Shown here: piece by piece, positions 19,600 to 28,396 of the stretch
How positions within the stretch are numbered: the stretch's first letter is position 1
Layout of the letters: each line of letters begins with the position of its first letter
NCBI GenBank assembly: GCA_005893265.1
Contig: VBOX01000064.1
Coordinates: 1 to 33,339 of the forward strand
Source: Candidatus Eiseniibacteriota bacterium
Lineage (GTDB): Bacteria > Eisenbacteria > RBG-16-71-46 > SZUA-252
DNA length: 33,339 nucleotides
Direction: 5' to 3'
The notes under the pieces: generated by a model
The model's input: only the letters and a program-made list of their open reading frames with translations
The model's database searches: none
Told to the model about the DNA's origin: nothing
Translations under genes and position numbers: made by a program

Positions 19600-21160
19600 G
19601 CCGACGCAGGATGTAGAAATCCTTCACCGAGGACCGGTTTTCGTAGCGTCCCGAAGCGAGCGCCCTGTCCACGATCTGCTGCGCTTCGCCGGGACCAAGC
19701 GGCCATGGCGTTCCGTCGGTGCGTAGGACGGCATAGTCGGCCGTCACCTCGGAGCCGGTTTGGATCAGAGATTTCTCGCGGCGATACCCGAGGACCGGGT
19801 AAAAGCATGACATGGCCTGCACCGCGGCCGTGTCTGGAACCGCTCCCAGGTCGCGTAGAAATCGCGCGCGGGCACGCGGAATTTCCGGGTAGCTCAGATG
19901 CGAGACGTTCAACACGACGGCCGCGCAGGCCGCGCCGAGCGCGAGCCGCGACGAGGCAAGGCGGCGAAAGGCTGCGGATACGAGCCCGAACACACCCGCC
20001 ACCGCGGAAAACGCAAGGAGCGGAATCCCGTAATAGAGCCCGAGCGTCGCCTGCTGCATGAAACCACTCGTGGCGGGGACGACCCACGGGACGAGGAATA
20101 GGAGCCACCCGGCACCCGTGAGAAACGGCGTGAAGAGAAGCGCCGCGAAGAATTTGAGATACGTCCACGTCACGAGGGCCCGCACGAGGTCGATGGGATG
20201 GGTCAGGAATCCCAGGACCACCCCGCCGATTCCATCCCCCCAGGCGCTCCAGCGGGATAGAAACGAGTACCCGCCTCCGGCTGCCCCGACCGCCGGCATC
20301 GCGACCCGGAGTGCGAACGCCGTCCAAGCCAGACCAGCGGCCGCTGTTAGTAATCCCCATGTCCGCCTCCGGTCCACGAACGCCGCGTAGAGGCCGAACG
20401 CCGCGACATAGAGCCCCACGTCCTCCTTCACCATGAGGGCGAGACACGTGGCCGCCGCGTACTTCCACACGGATCCCCGCTTGTAATGGAGCACCATCGC
20501 GAACGCGAAGAGGGGAAGGAAGCACTCCATGTGGAACAGGTAGAGAAGCGCCGCGATCTGGACCGCGTGATTCCAATAGACGAGACACGCGAGGTTCGCC
20601 GTCGCGGACGAGACACCGATCCGGGCGAGAATCGACCGCAGCAAGACGCCGCTTCCCCAAAGCGCGACCGGCTGGAGCGCCACGAGGAGATACGGAGACC
20701 GGATCACCGCGTGGATCGGAACGAGCATGACCAGAATGGGAGAGAAATGCTCGCTGAGGAAACTCCGGCCCAGGACCGGCGAGTAGAGGAGCGGCCGGTC
20801 CGCACGCGGCAGAAGGGCCTCGTCGATCATCGAGAAGTCGTGGGAGAAGGTGTGGAAGCTGAGATGCTGCGTCCAGGCCGCAAGCATGTACAAGCCGAGC
20901 ATGGTCCCGGACATCGCCGGAAAGAATCGGGGGTGCTCGAGGATCGCGTGCATGCGGCCGGACCACTCGCGCGCGAACGAAGCCCGGTCCCGGCGCGCGA
21001 GTGCGAATACGGCAAGCGCTCCGTAGAGGATCCAGGTCAGCTCTCGAAAGCGTTTGAGATGAAAGGACCCGACATGGGTGAGATTGAGCGCCACGAGCGG
21101 AAGGAGGGCGGCGCAGACGAGCGCCAGCAGGAGCGCCCCCCGGCGGAGCGCGCTCAACAT
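19577..21160 (-). CDS. DUF2079-type polytopic membrane protein
   Basis: TFSHDFSMIDEALL...LSEHFSPILVMLVPIHA...HMECFLPLFAFAMVLHYKRG...ALMVKEDVGLYVAAFGLYA. Start at ATG 21160. Confidence 0.8.
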   Translation of the reverse strand: MLSALRRGALLLALVCAALLPLVALNLTHVGSFHLKRFRELTWILYGALAVFALARRDRASFAREWSGRMHAILEHPRFFPAMSGTMLGLYMLAAWTQHLSFHTFSHDFSMIDEALLPRADRPLLYSPVLGRSFLSEHFSPILVMLVPIHAVIRSPYLLVALQPVALWGSGVLLRSILARIGVSSATANLACLVYWNHAVQIAALLYLFHMECFLPLFAFAMVLHYKRGSVWKYAAATCLALMVKEDVGLYVAAFGLYAAFVDRRRTWGLLTAAAGLAWTAFALRVAMPAVGAAGGGYSFLSRWSAWGDGIGGVVLGFLTHPIDLVRALVTWTYLKFFAALLFTPFLTGAGWLLFLVPWVVPATSGFMQQATLGLYYGIPLLAFSAVAGVFGLVSAAFRRLASSRLALGAACAAVVLNVSHLSYPEIPRARARFLRDLGAVPDTAAVQAMSCFYPVLGYRREKSLIQTGSEVTADYAVLRTDGTPWPLGPGEAQQIVDRALASGRYENRSSVKDFYILRRLRPAPPR

Positions 21161-21219
21161 GATGGTATGATGCGAACCATGTTGTGGACTCGGGGTGAGC
21201 GACCAGGGTGCGCCCGCGA

Positions 21220-21711
21220 ATGAGCCCGCACAGCCTAGCGGAGCAGCGAGGCACCGTAAATCGGCCAATCCAGATTTACGTCCTGGTGGCGCTCTGGGCC
21301 GTCAAAGGCTTCGAGGAGCTGTTCCGGGGCGTGATCGGCGGCGCCTTTTACATCGTCCAGCAGACATCCCAAGGGAAGCTCGAAGGCTACATGCTCCATC
21401 TCGCGATCCAGAGCGCGCTGTTCGCCGCCGTGATGGCCGCCGGAAGCTTCTACGTCATGACCGCGCTCTGGCTTGGTCGCGGCGCCGCCCGAGGCTGGGG
21501 GATCGCGTTTGCGCTCGTGAACGAGCTTTCGGTGCTGGCCTATCTCATCACCAGGCCGCCCGAGTTCGGTGGCGACATCCCGATCATTCGAACCGTGACC
21601 ATCGCCTCGATCGTAAACATGGGAATCGTGGGGGTCCTGCTTTTCGACGGAAAGCTCGCGCGATTCTTGGGCAGCACGCGCCTGGTCGGTGGGTGGTCCC
21701 CTCGACGCTAG
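21220..21711 (+). CDS. small integral membrane protein, unknown function
   Basis: MSPHSLAEQRGTVNRPIQIYVLVALWAVKGFEELF... about four hydrophobic helices. Confidence 0.7.
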   Translation: MSPHSLAEQRGTVNRPIQIYVLVALWAVKGFEELFRGVIGGAFYIVQQTSQGKLEGYMLHLAIQSALFAAVMAAGSFYVMTALWLGRGAARGWGIAFALVNELSVLAYLITRPPEFGGDIPIIRTVTIASIVNMGIVGVLLFDGKLARFLGSTRLVGGWSPRR

Positions 21712-21741
21712 TTCGGGACCGCGGCCGGGAATCCGAACGGG

Positions 21742-21759
21742 GCTGGGCGCTAGCCCAGC
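21742..21759. terminator. Possible hairpin terminator between convergent genes
   Basis: GCTGGGC-GCTA-GCCCAGC perfect 7-bp stem spanning the fabL stop; no U-tract. Confidence 0.3.
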
Positions 21760-22499
21760 GTGTAGCCTCCGTCCACGATGATCACCTGGCCGCTGACCCA
21801 CGACGCGCGGCCGGTGCAAAGGAACGCCGCCACGTTCGCGACTTCCTCAGGCGTTCCCACGCGGCCCAAAGGCGTGCGGCGGGTTGATTCGCGGATGATC
21901 TCGTCGTAGGACGGGAAGATCTTCAGGGAATCGGTATCGATGAAGCCTCCTGAGACCGCGTTCACGTTGATCTTTCGCGATCCCAGCTCGAACGCGAGAT
22001 AGCGCACGAGCGTCTCGATCGCGGCTTTCGAGACCCCGATCGCCGCGTACCCGGGGATGTAGCGGTGTGACCCGAGGGACGTGAGCGCCACGATCCTCCC
22101 GCCTTCCGGCATCATCTTCACCGCTTCCTGCGAGCAGTAGAGGAGCGCCTTCGCGTTCGTGCTCATCGCGACGTCCCACATCTTGTCGTTCACGTCGAGC
22201 ACGTTTCCGAAATGCCCGAGGGCAGCGTTCGAGACCAGGATGTCCAGCTTGCCGAAGGCACCCTTCACTTCCTCGAACATCTTGGGGATCTGCTCCGAGT
22301 TCCCGACGTTCGCGCGGACGGCCAGCGCCTTAACGCCCCGCTTCTGGATTTCCTCAGCGGTGGCCTTGGCGGACTCGCGGCTGCGGAAGAAGTTGATCGC
22401 GACGTCGGCGCCCATATCGGCGAGCGCCAGGGCCGTGGCTCGGCCGATCCCGCGAGTCCCTCCGGTGACGAGCGCGGACTTCCCCTTCAGCTCACCCAT
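21750..22499 (-). CDS. fabL: SDR family enoyl-ACP reductase III (FabL-like)
   Basis: KSALVTGGTRGIGRATALALADMGADVAINFFRSRESAKATAEEIQKRGVKALAVRANVG...NAKALLYCSQEAVKMM...SLGSHRYIPGYAAIGVSKAAIETLVRYLAFEL...NAVSGGFIDTDSLKIFP, close to remembered B. subtilis FabL. Confidence 0.85.
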   Translation of the reverse strand: MGELKGKSALVTGGTRGIGRATALALADMGADVAINFFRSRESAKATAEEIQKRGVKALAVRANVGNSEQIPKMFEEVKGAFGKLDILVSNAALGHFGNVLDVNDKMWDVAMSTNAKALLYCSQEAVKMMPEGGRIVALTSLGSHRYIPGYAAIGVSKAAIETLVRYLAFELGSRKINVNAVSGGFIDTDSLKIFPSYDEIIRESTRRTPLGRVGTPEEVANVAAFLCTGRASWVSGQVIIVDGGYTLG

Positions 22500-22583
22500 G
22501 CTCCCTCCGTGTAAGTCATTGAATGGGCGGGAATTCTCCGGGGGAACCGGCGGGGTTGTCAACCGCTAAGTGGGGAGCGCTAC

Positions 22584-23126
22584 TTACGTGGTGCTGTGCA
22601 CTTGGCGGGCGACGAGCGTGAGGCCGCCCTTCTCGCGCCAGCCTTCCACGGCCGCGATCAACCGCACCGGCGTGCCGCCGCCGGGTCTCGGGAGAGAGGG
22701 AGCCAGGTTGAGCGGGAAACTTTGTCCCGTGCCCTTGAGCGTGAAGGTCGTGGCCCCGGCTGAGGTCGTCCCGATCGTTCCCTCCGCCTCGAAGAGAACG
22801 TCGATCAAGGTCAGGTCATGGAGGCGGTTCTCCGCGAGGCGCCCGATCACGTCGCGGAGCGGAACAAGGCCAGGTTTCATGTACCGCACTTCGACCGCGT
22901 CGCTCGAAACGCGCGCCTGGCCTCCATTCGAGCCCGCGCGCGCCATTTGCCGAATTGTCGTCCGACAGTGGGAGCACGAGGTGCACCCCCGAAGCGCGAG
23001 ATAGACGCGCGCGAAAGGTGTCGGGGCTTCGGGGGCGCGGGGGCCCGCCGTGGAGATGGGCGCGATCGAGACGATCGCCGCGATGGCGCCGATCCAAACG
23101 GAGCGGCCGAGACGAACACGGATCAT
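22584..23126 (-). CDS. secreted HMA-like (CxxCxxC) metal-binding protein
   Basis: Signal peptide, then ARVYLALRGCTSCSHCRTTIRQMARA...ARVSSDAVEVRYMKPGLVPLRDVIGRL (HMA-like) plus a beta-rich C-terminal region. Confidence 0.65.
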   Translation of the reverse strand: MIRVRLGRSVWIGAIAAIVSIAPISTAGPRAPEAPTPFARVYLALRGCTSCSHCRTTIRQMARAGSNGGQARVSSDAVEVRYMKPGLVPLRDVIGRLAENRLHDLTLIDVLFEAEGTIGTTSAGATTFTLKGTGQSFPLNLAPSLPRPGGGTPVRLIAAVEGWREKGGLTLVARQVHSTT

Positions 23127-23138
23127 CGGGACCTCCCG

Positions 23139-24272
23139 CTAAAACATGAACGCCGCGCCGAGATTCACGCGATTGAGCTTCCTGTCGGCGCCGTCTTTCC
23201 AATGCTCCAAGTCGGCCTTGAAGGAGACCTTTTCGATCGGATAATACGAAACGCCGGCGGTCGAGACAGTCCGCTCGGCTGCGGGGTCGCGGACGAATCC
23301 CGCCGGAATCTCCTCGTTCGTGTCGAAATCCTCATGCCGGCCGAAGAGGACGAGCGACCTCAACCCCTCCGTGCGGTCCCGGCGAAGGACATCATACGCT
23401 GCCTCGACATAAAAGCCCTGCATCGCGGACCCGACTGTCCCCCCGACAAAGACGCTCACTCTGTCCGCTCCATCCAGGGCAACGCGGGCATAGGCGCCGC
23501 GGAGGTCGAATCCGGCGCGACGATACCGCGCGTCGGCCCCGAGAAGGGTCATGGTTACCTTCCCGAGCCCCGGGGTCCGCTGGTCGGCGCCGCCGTAATA
23601 GGCCGAGCCGGCCAGCTTGAGCCCGGCGGCCGGTGCGATCTCGACGCGGCCGACGCCGGCGAGATCGTCCGCCTTGGATTCGGATCCCTTGGAGCTCACG
23701 TCGTGGAGTCCTCCAAGGGAGGTGATCTTCGTGGCGTCCATGCCTGCCGTGACGTACGCGCGGTAGCTCGCTTTCCCCCTCCATGCCTGCCCCGCGAAGC
23801 CGGCACCATTCTCCTGCCAGGTCGTGGGGATGATGAAGCGCTCCACATAGGGACGCTCGACGCTGTAGTAGAGCGGGGGTTCATGAAATTCGTTCAGAGG
23901 CCCTACCGGCATGAGGAGGCTTCCGACTCGGAGCGCGAGGGTGGGGGAGAGATCGTACTCGATGTAGGCTTCTTCCAGCTCGAGCTCGCGGGCGGCGTGC
24001 TCGTAGTCGATTTCCCCTTCCACGCGCACTTTGTCCGAATACTCGTACTCCCAGCCCAGGACAAAGCGATGGAAATCGAGCTCGTTCCCGGCACCCGGCG
24101 ACATGGTGTCGATCTTAGGGTTGTTGTAGTGGATCTCCCCGTAGCCGTGGAACTGGAGCCGCCCTGATTCGCCGCCGTCCGCGCCTCGGGCCGGCGTCGT
24201 ACGCCCCGCCAGCCCCGCGACGAGGACCGCGATCGTCACCCCGAGCACCATCCTGAGTTTCAGACCGCTCAC
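23139..24272 (-). CDS. porin-like outer-membrane beta-barrel protein
   Basis: Signal peptide MVLGVTIAVLVAGLAGRTTPARGAD, LQFHGYGEIHYNNP..., EGEIDYEHAARELELEEAYIEYDLSPTLALRVGSLLMPVGPLNEFHEPPLYYSVERPYVE, C-terminal F. GTG 24272 preceded by ggagggaa. Confidence 0.8.
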   Translation of the reverse strand: MSGLKLRMVLGVTIAVLVAGLAGRTTPARGADGGESGRLQFHGYGEIHYNNPKIDTMSPGAGNELDFHRFVLGWEYEYSDKVRVEGEIDYEHAARELELEEAYIEYDLSPTLALRVGSLLMPVGPLNEFHEPPLYYSVERPYVERFIIPTTWQENGAGFAGQAWRGKASYRAYVTAGMDATKITSLGGLHDVSSKGSESKADDLAGVGRVEIAPAAGLKLAGSAYYGGADQRTPGLGKVTMTLLGADARYRRAGFDLRGAYARVALDGADRVSVFVGGTVGSAMQGFYVEAAYDVLRRDRTEGLRSLVLFGRHEDFDTNEEIPAGFVRDPAAERTVSTAGVSYYPIEKVSFKADLEHWKDGADRKLNRVNLGAAFMF

Positions 24273-24338
24273 TGGTTCCCTCCCCGCGCCGTACCCCAAC
24301 CCTCGGGCCCCGCAGCGGCTCATGTCGCGATTTACTTC

Positions 24339-24354
24339 TGAGACTAAGGTTTCA
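24339..24354. promoter_or_regulatory. Candidate operator: imperfect palindrome TGAGAC-TAAG-GTTTCA
   Basis: 5/6 dyad in the divergent intergenic region; related to the palindrome at 24485-24499. Confidence 0.35.
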
Positions 24355-24484
24355 ACAATGGTCGGATTAGCGCGCGTAGAATCCGGTGTGAGTGGAGTAA
24401 TTTCAATAGCAAAAGATTGTGAGCGAAGGGGGCCCACCACGAGCCACGCAGGCTGGATCCAAGCTCGCGCCAACACTTTACTCG

Positions 24485-24499
24485 TGCGACATAGTCTCA
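24485..24499. promoter_or_regulatory. Candidate operator: imperfect palindrome TGCGAC-ATA-GTCTCA
   Basis: 5/6 dyad; its half-site GTCTCA is the reverse complement of TGAGAC at 24339. Confidence 0.35.
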
Positions 24500-24569
24500 A
24501 TAAATATCGCCTCATGGGTCGACCTCCGCTCGACGGTGCTTGCCTCCGCACCTGATCCCGTGATACCGA

Positions 24570-24590
24570 TTCCCGAATGAATTTCGGGAA
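24570..24590 (+). promoter_or_regulatory. Perfect inverted repeat enclosing the LiaF-like start codon
   Basis: TTCCCGAA-TGAAT-TTCGGGAA; ATG at 24577-24579 sits across the stem/loop boundary. Confidence 0.5.
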
Positions 24591-25404
24591 GGTTGCCTTC
24601 GGCACACTTCTCCTCGTTGCCGGCGTGCTCCTTCTCGCGATCCGGCTGGGCCTGGTTCCCCCCGACACACCCGGCTTTCTCCTTCGATTCTGGCCCGTCC
24701 TCCTCATCGCATTCGGCCTCGCGTTCCTGGCGGGTGCGCTCAAAAACCCATTCCTGGGCTGTCTGGCCTCGATCTTGATCGTGGGGGGCGTCGCGGTCGG
24801 TGTCTTTTGGATGATCCAGCGCCACGAAGGAGCCAAGGTCTCCCGGGGCGTGGCTTCGATCGATCTGGGAAGGGCAAAGGTGGGGTCGCTCACCGTGCGC
24901 GTCCGGACGTTCGCGGGGGGGTTCGACCTCATCGGGGCGCCGGCCAAATCGCGCACGCTCTACGTCGCTGTCCGGAACAGCGCCGGAGATTCCGCCAGCG
25001 GGTACCGATTCTTCGCTTCAGGAAAAACAGGCGCGCTCGAGTGGCCGCAGCGGCTGGACGGACTTGGCTTGGCGCCGCCCGGCGGGGGGGTGGACGTCCA
25101 GGTTCCGCTCCACCTCGAGCTTGGAGACTCGGGACGGCCCGATCAGATCCACATCGGGGGGGCCCTCTCGACAGCCCACATTCGGATCGCGCAGGATGTG
25201 CCCGTACAACTCCTCGTCCGTTCCCCGCTCACCGCGCGAACCCTTCCGTCGGATTTCGTGAAGGAGACACAGGGGCGCGGCAAAGGACTCGTGTACGCCG
25301 CTCGAGGGCGCGGGCGCGTGGTGAAGATTTTCGCGGACGGGAATCTTCTTCACGTCAAAATCGAGCGTATTCCCGGGAAGGAGATCTTGAATGGGCGCCG
25401 GTAG
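24577..25404 (+). CDS. LiaF-like / LiaI-LiaF transmembrane-region membrane protein
   Basis: GTLLLVAGVLLLAIRLGLVPP...FWPVLLIAFGLAFLAGAL...: paired-helix module followed by a beta-rich C-terminal domain. Confidence 0.7.
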   Translation: MNFGKVAFGTLLLVAGVLLLAIRLGLVPPDTPGFLLRFWPVLLIAFGLAFLAGALKNPFLGCLASILIVGGVAVGVFWMIQRHEGAKVSRGVASIDLGRAKVGSLTVRVRTFAGGFDLIGAPAKSRTLYVAVRNSAGDSASGYRFFASGKTGALEWPQRLDGLGLAPPGGGVDVQVPLHLELGDSGRPDQIHIGGALSTAHIRIAQDVPVQLLVRSPLTARTLPSDFVKETQGRGKGLVYAARGRGRVVKIFADGNLLHVKIERIPGKEILNGRR

Positions 25405-25558
25405 GCACAGCCTCGTGTTTCCACTCACTCTGATCGCGGTCGGGGTCATGCTGCTTCTAAGGGAGTTTGGCTACTTGCACGGAGATATCGTGCGCTACTG
25501 GCCGGTGCTTTTGATCGTCTGGGGTCTCGGGATGATCTGGGCGGCGAGGAAAGGGTAA
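25391..25558 (+). CDS. 55-aa LiaI/DUF5668-like small membrane protein
   Basis: MGAGRHSLVFPLTLIAVGVMLLLREFGYLHGDIVRYWPVLLIVWGLGMIWAARKG; overlaps the upstream gene by 14 nt; repeats the FWPVLLIAFGL-type motif of that gene. Not in the ORF track (below length cutoff). Confidence 0.8.
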   Translation: MGAGRHSLVFPLTLIAVGVMLLLREFGYLHGDIVRYWPVLLIVWGLGMIWAARKG

Positions 25559-25589
25559 CCCCAGGGGAACTCTCCCGCGGATTGCGGGG

Positions 25590-25619
25590 TTGACAGGTCT
25601 AAGCCCCCGCACGGAGAAT
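25590..25619 (+). promoter_or_regulatory. Possible sigma-70-type promoter
   Basis: TTGACA (25590-25595), 18-nt spacer, GAGAAT (25614-25619), upstream of the His/Cys-rich ORF. Confidence 0.35.
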
Positions 25620-25656
25620 CGTCAAGAATCGCCTAGGGTTGCCGAGGCTTAAGACA

Positions 25657-25950
25657 ATGAGAAAGACGACCTTCCAAATGAGACTGTTCCCGCCGTTCCT
25701 CCGGGCGGCGCTGGCCCTCTATCTCCTGGGCACCCTTTGTCTCGCCGAGGTGCACCAGCACCACGGCGCGCTCCAAAACCACGACTGCGCCCTCTGTACG
25801 ATCGTGCATTCGCCGGCCACGGTGGTTCCGGCTGCACCTCATGACGCGGCGCCAGCCGCAGTGGCGTATCTTCTCCCGGCGCCGGACGATCGCGGTTGGG
25901 ACTCCGAATCCAGAAGCACCCTACGAAGTCGCGCTCCGCCCCTCGCCTAA
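25657..25950 (+). CDS. small secreted His/Cys-rich protein (DUF2946-like)
   Basis: Signal/TM segment then EVHQHHGALQNHDCALCTIVHSPATVV; first gene of the putative metal-uptake locus. Confidence 0.6.
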   Translation: MRKTTFQMRLFPPFLRAALALYLLGTLCLAEVHQHHGALQNHDCALCTIVHSPATVVPAAPHDAAPAAVAYLLPAPDDRGWDSESRSTLRSRAPPLA

Positions 25951-26101
25951 CCCCTCCATAATTTCGCGCACAGCGCCTGCGCGTCCGTAGCGCGCCTCCA
26001 CTCGCGCCTCCTCGCCGACCGCACCGTCACAGGCAGGTGGCGTATGTGGGGCAGCGCCCGTGCCGTCTGTCCCGCGTTGCCACGCACCGCCGGAGGCCTA
26101 C

Positions 26102-27454
26102 ATGCTTCAACGACTGATGCTTGCATACATGTTGCTCGCGACTTCCACCGCTCCCGCGCTCGCGGGGGCGGTGAATCCGGATATTTCCGCGGTGGGCCAG
26201 CAGGGTGCACTTGACTCGCTCACTTTTGCCGTCCGAGCCCTACAGGCGCGAGTGGACAGCTTGGCCAGCGCTGGCGAGGAGTCCGCGGCTGCGTCGCGGG
26301 CCGCTCAACAATCGCCCTCGACGGCGCCCGTGGCGCGGGCGGGGGGGACGTACATGAACGTCAGCTATGACGGGCTCGCTGACTTCGGCTGGTCCTCCGA
26401 GCCGAACGTCGGTTCGCTTCAGGGGGGTGATCACGATCCTCATGTACGCGGCTTCACAATTCCCAATGCCGAGCTCGCGCTTGATGGAACAGTGGATCCG
26501 TACTTCAAGGGATTCAGCAACATCGTCCTCAAGTTGAATTCAGACGGCGAGACGGGTATCGAATTGGAGGAGACGTATTTGCTGACGACCTCATTGCCTT
26601 GGAACCTGCAGCTCAAGGGCGGGCAATTCTTCGCCGAGTTCGGCCGCCAGAACGCCCAGCACCCGCACGCGTGGTCTTTTGTGGACCAGCCGTTGGTGCT
26701 CAATCGCATGTTCGGCCCCGATGGACTGCGTAGCCAAGGTGCCAGGATCTCCTGGCTCGCGCCGACGTCGTGGTATTCGGAGGCCACGCTCAGCGTTCTC
26801 AACAGCGCTGGCGGGACGACGTTCAGTTTTCGCTCGCCTGAGTCCTCGGAGCTTCATGGAGGTGTACCCGTCGGGCGCGGCGTGCGCGCACTTGAGGACT
26901 TCCTGGTCGTGCCGCGCATCGCCACGTCGGTCGACCTGACCGCTACCCAGACGCTCGTGTTGGGCACGTCGGCGGCCTTCGGACCGAATAACTCCGGCCC
27001 TCGCGCCAGGACCCAGGTGTACGGCGCCGACCTTTACTGGAAATGGAAGTCCGCCACCGCGGATCGGGGCTTCCCCTTCTTCTCCTCGCAGACCGAGGCG
27101 CTGTTCCGAAGCTATGGAGCGGCAGAGCGCGTGTCGGCCGAAGACGCGTCGGTCACATTGTCCAGTGAGACGCTCCGCGACCGGGGCGTGTACTCGCAGT
27201 TGTTGTGGGGTATCAAACCGCTCTGGGTAGCCGGGCTGCGCGGCGACTACGTGAGCGGCGACGCGGGAGCGTTCGATTCACCCCTACGCGGCGAGCGCTA
27301 TCGGCTCTCGCCGAATCTCACGTGGTTTCCGAGCGAATTCTCGAAGTTGCGACTGCAGTACAACTACGATCATCGCAAGGGACTCGGCGCCGATCACTCG
27401 GTGTGGCTTCAATCCGAGTTCCTCCTGGGCGCACACGCAGCACACAAATTCTAG
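26102..27454 (+). CDS. porin-like outer-membrane protein of the metal-uptake locus
   Basis: Signal peptide MLQRLMLAYMLLATSTAPALAG; coiled-coil-like N-terminal segment LTFAVRALQARVDSLA; GQFFAEFGRQNAQHPHAWSFVDQPLVLNRMFG; C-terminal F. Confidence 0.78.
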   Translation: MLQRLMLAYMLLATSTAPALAGAVNPDISAVGQQGALDSLTFAVRALQARVDSLASAGEESAAASRAAQQSPSTAPVARAGGTYMNVSYDGLADFGWSSEPNVGSLQGGDHDPHVRGFTIPNAELALDGTVDPYFKGFSNIVLKLNSDGETGIELEETYLLTTSLPWNLQLKGGQFFAEFGRQNAQHPHAWSFVDQPLVLNRMFGPDGLRSQGARISWLAPTSWYSEATLSVLNSAGGTTFSFRSPESSELHGGVPVGRGVRALEDFLVVPRIATSVDLTATQTLVLGTSAAFGPNNSGPRARTQVYGADLYWKWKSATADRGFPFFSSQTEALFRSYGAAERVSAEDASVTLSSETLRDRGVYSQLLWGIKPLWVAGLRGDYVSGDAGAFDSPLRGERYRLSPNLTWFPSEFSKLRLQYNYDHRKGLGADHSVWLQSEFLLGAHAAHKF

Positions 27455-27469
27455 AGGACGAGAAATCTC

Positions 27470-28396
27470 ATGAAGACCATGACTCTGTTACCAATCGCGG
27501 CCGCCGCGCTGATCGCGATGACCGGTGCCGGAACCGCATCCGCACGGCCGCTCAACGTGGTAGCCACTACGCCCGACCTCGCAGCGCTTGCCAGAGAAAT
27601 CGGCGGTGATGCCGTGGCCGTGGTAGCGCTGGCCAAACCGACGGAAGACCCGCATTTCGTTGACGCCAAACCGAGCCACATCGTCACACTCCACCGCGCC
27701 GACGTGCTCATCGAAGGTGGCGCCGAGCTGGAAATCGGCTGGCTGCCCCCCTTGCTTGAGAGCGCGCGCAACGACAAAATCGCCCCGGGCGCGCCGGGGC
27801 GCATCGTCGCATCGCAGGGCATCAGGCTGCTCGAAGTACCCTCCACGCTGGACCGTTCCAGGGGGGATGTGCACGCGCTGGGCAATCCCCATTTTCTGAT
27901 CGATCCACTGAATGTGAGGATCATCGCAGGGGAAATCGCCGCCCATCTCGCGGAGGTCAATCCGGCATCCGCCCAACTGTTCCAGGCCAATCTGAGGACA
28001 TTTGACGCCCGGCTCGACGCGAAGACGGCCGATTGGCAAAAGCAGCTCGAACCGTATCGCGGGGCGAAGATCGTGACCTACCACAACGATTTCGTCTATC
28101 TGGCCGAGCGATTCAATCTGGAGGTCGTCGCGACCCTGGAGCCGAAGCCAGGCATCTCCCCCTCGCCCGCACATCTGGCCGAAGTCATTGAAAAGATGAA
28201 GGCGGAAAAGGCGCGCGTGATTCTCGTACAGCCCTACCAAAACCGTAAGACGGCGGAAGCGGTGGCGCGTCAGACGGGTGCGGTGGTGTTGGATAGCGCC
28301 CAACAGCCGGGAGCTTACAAGGATACCGCCACATATTTTCAGTTGATGGATACCCTGGTGCGAGGGCTGGCTACGGCCTTTAAGGAGAAGACGTGA
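27470..28396 (+). CDS. metal (Zn/Mn) ABC transporter substrate-binding protein, ZnuA/TroA-like
   Basis: Signal peptide; VVATTPDLAALAREIGGDAVAVVALAKPTEDPHFVDAKPSHIVTLHRADVLIEGGAELEIGWLP; NPHFLIDP; VTYHNDFVYLAERF: conserved metal-binding His positions. Confidence 0.9.
   Translation: MKTMTLLPIAAAALIAMTGAGTASARPLNVVATTPDLAALAREIGGDAVAVVALAKPTEDPHFVDAKPSHIVTLHRADVLIEGGAELEIGWLPPLLESARNDKIAPGAPGRIVASQGIRLLEVPSTLDRSRGDVHALGNPHFLIDPLNVRIIAGEIAAHLAEVNPASAQLFQANLRTFDARLDAKTADWQKQLEPYRGAKIVTYHNDFVYLAERFNLEVVATLEPKPGISPSPAHLAEVIEKMKAEKARVILVQPYQNRKTAEAVARQTGAVVLDSAQQPGAYKDTATYFQLMDTLVRGLATAFKEKT

Noticed and set aside
19383-21254. 623-aa minus ORF overlapping the DUF2079 gene
   Set aside because: Out-of-frame reading of the DUF2079 gene; the 19577..21160 frame has proper TM segments.
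22818-24167. 449-aa plus ORF
   Set aside because: Antisense to the HMA-like and porin genes.
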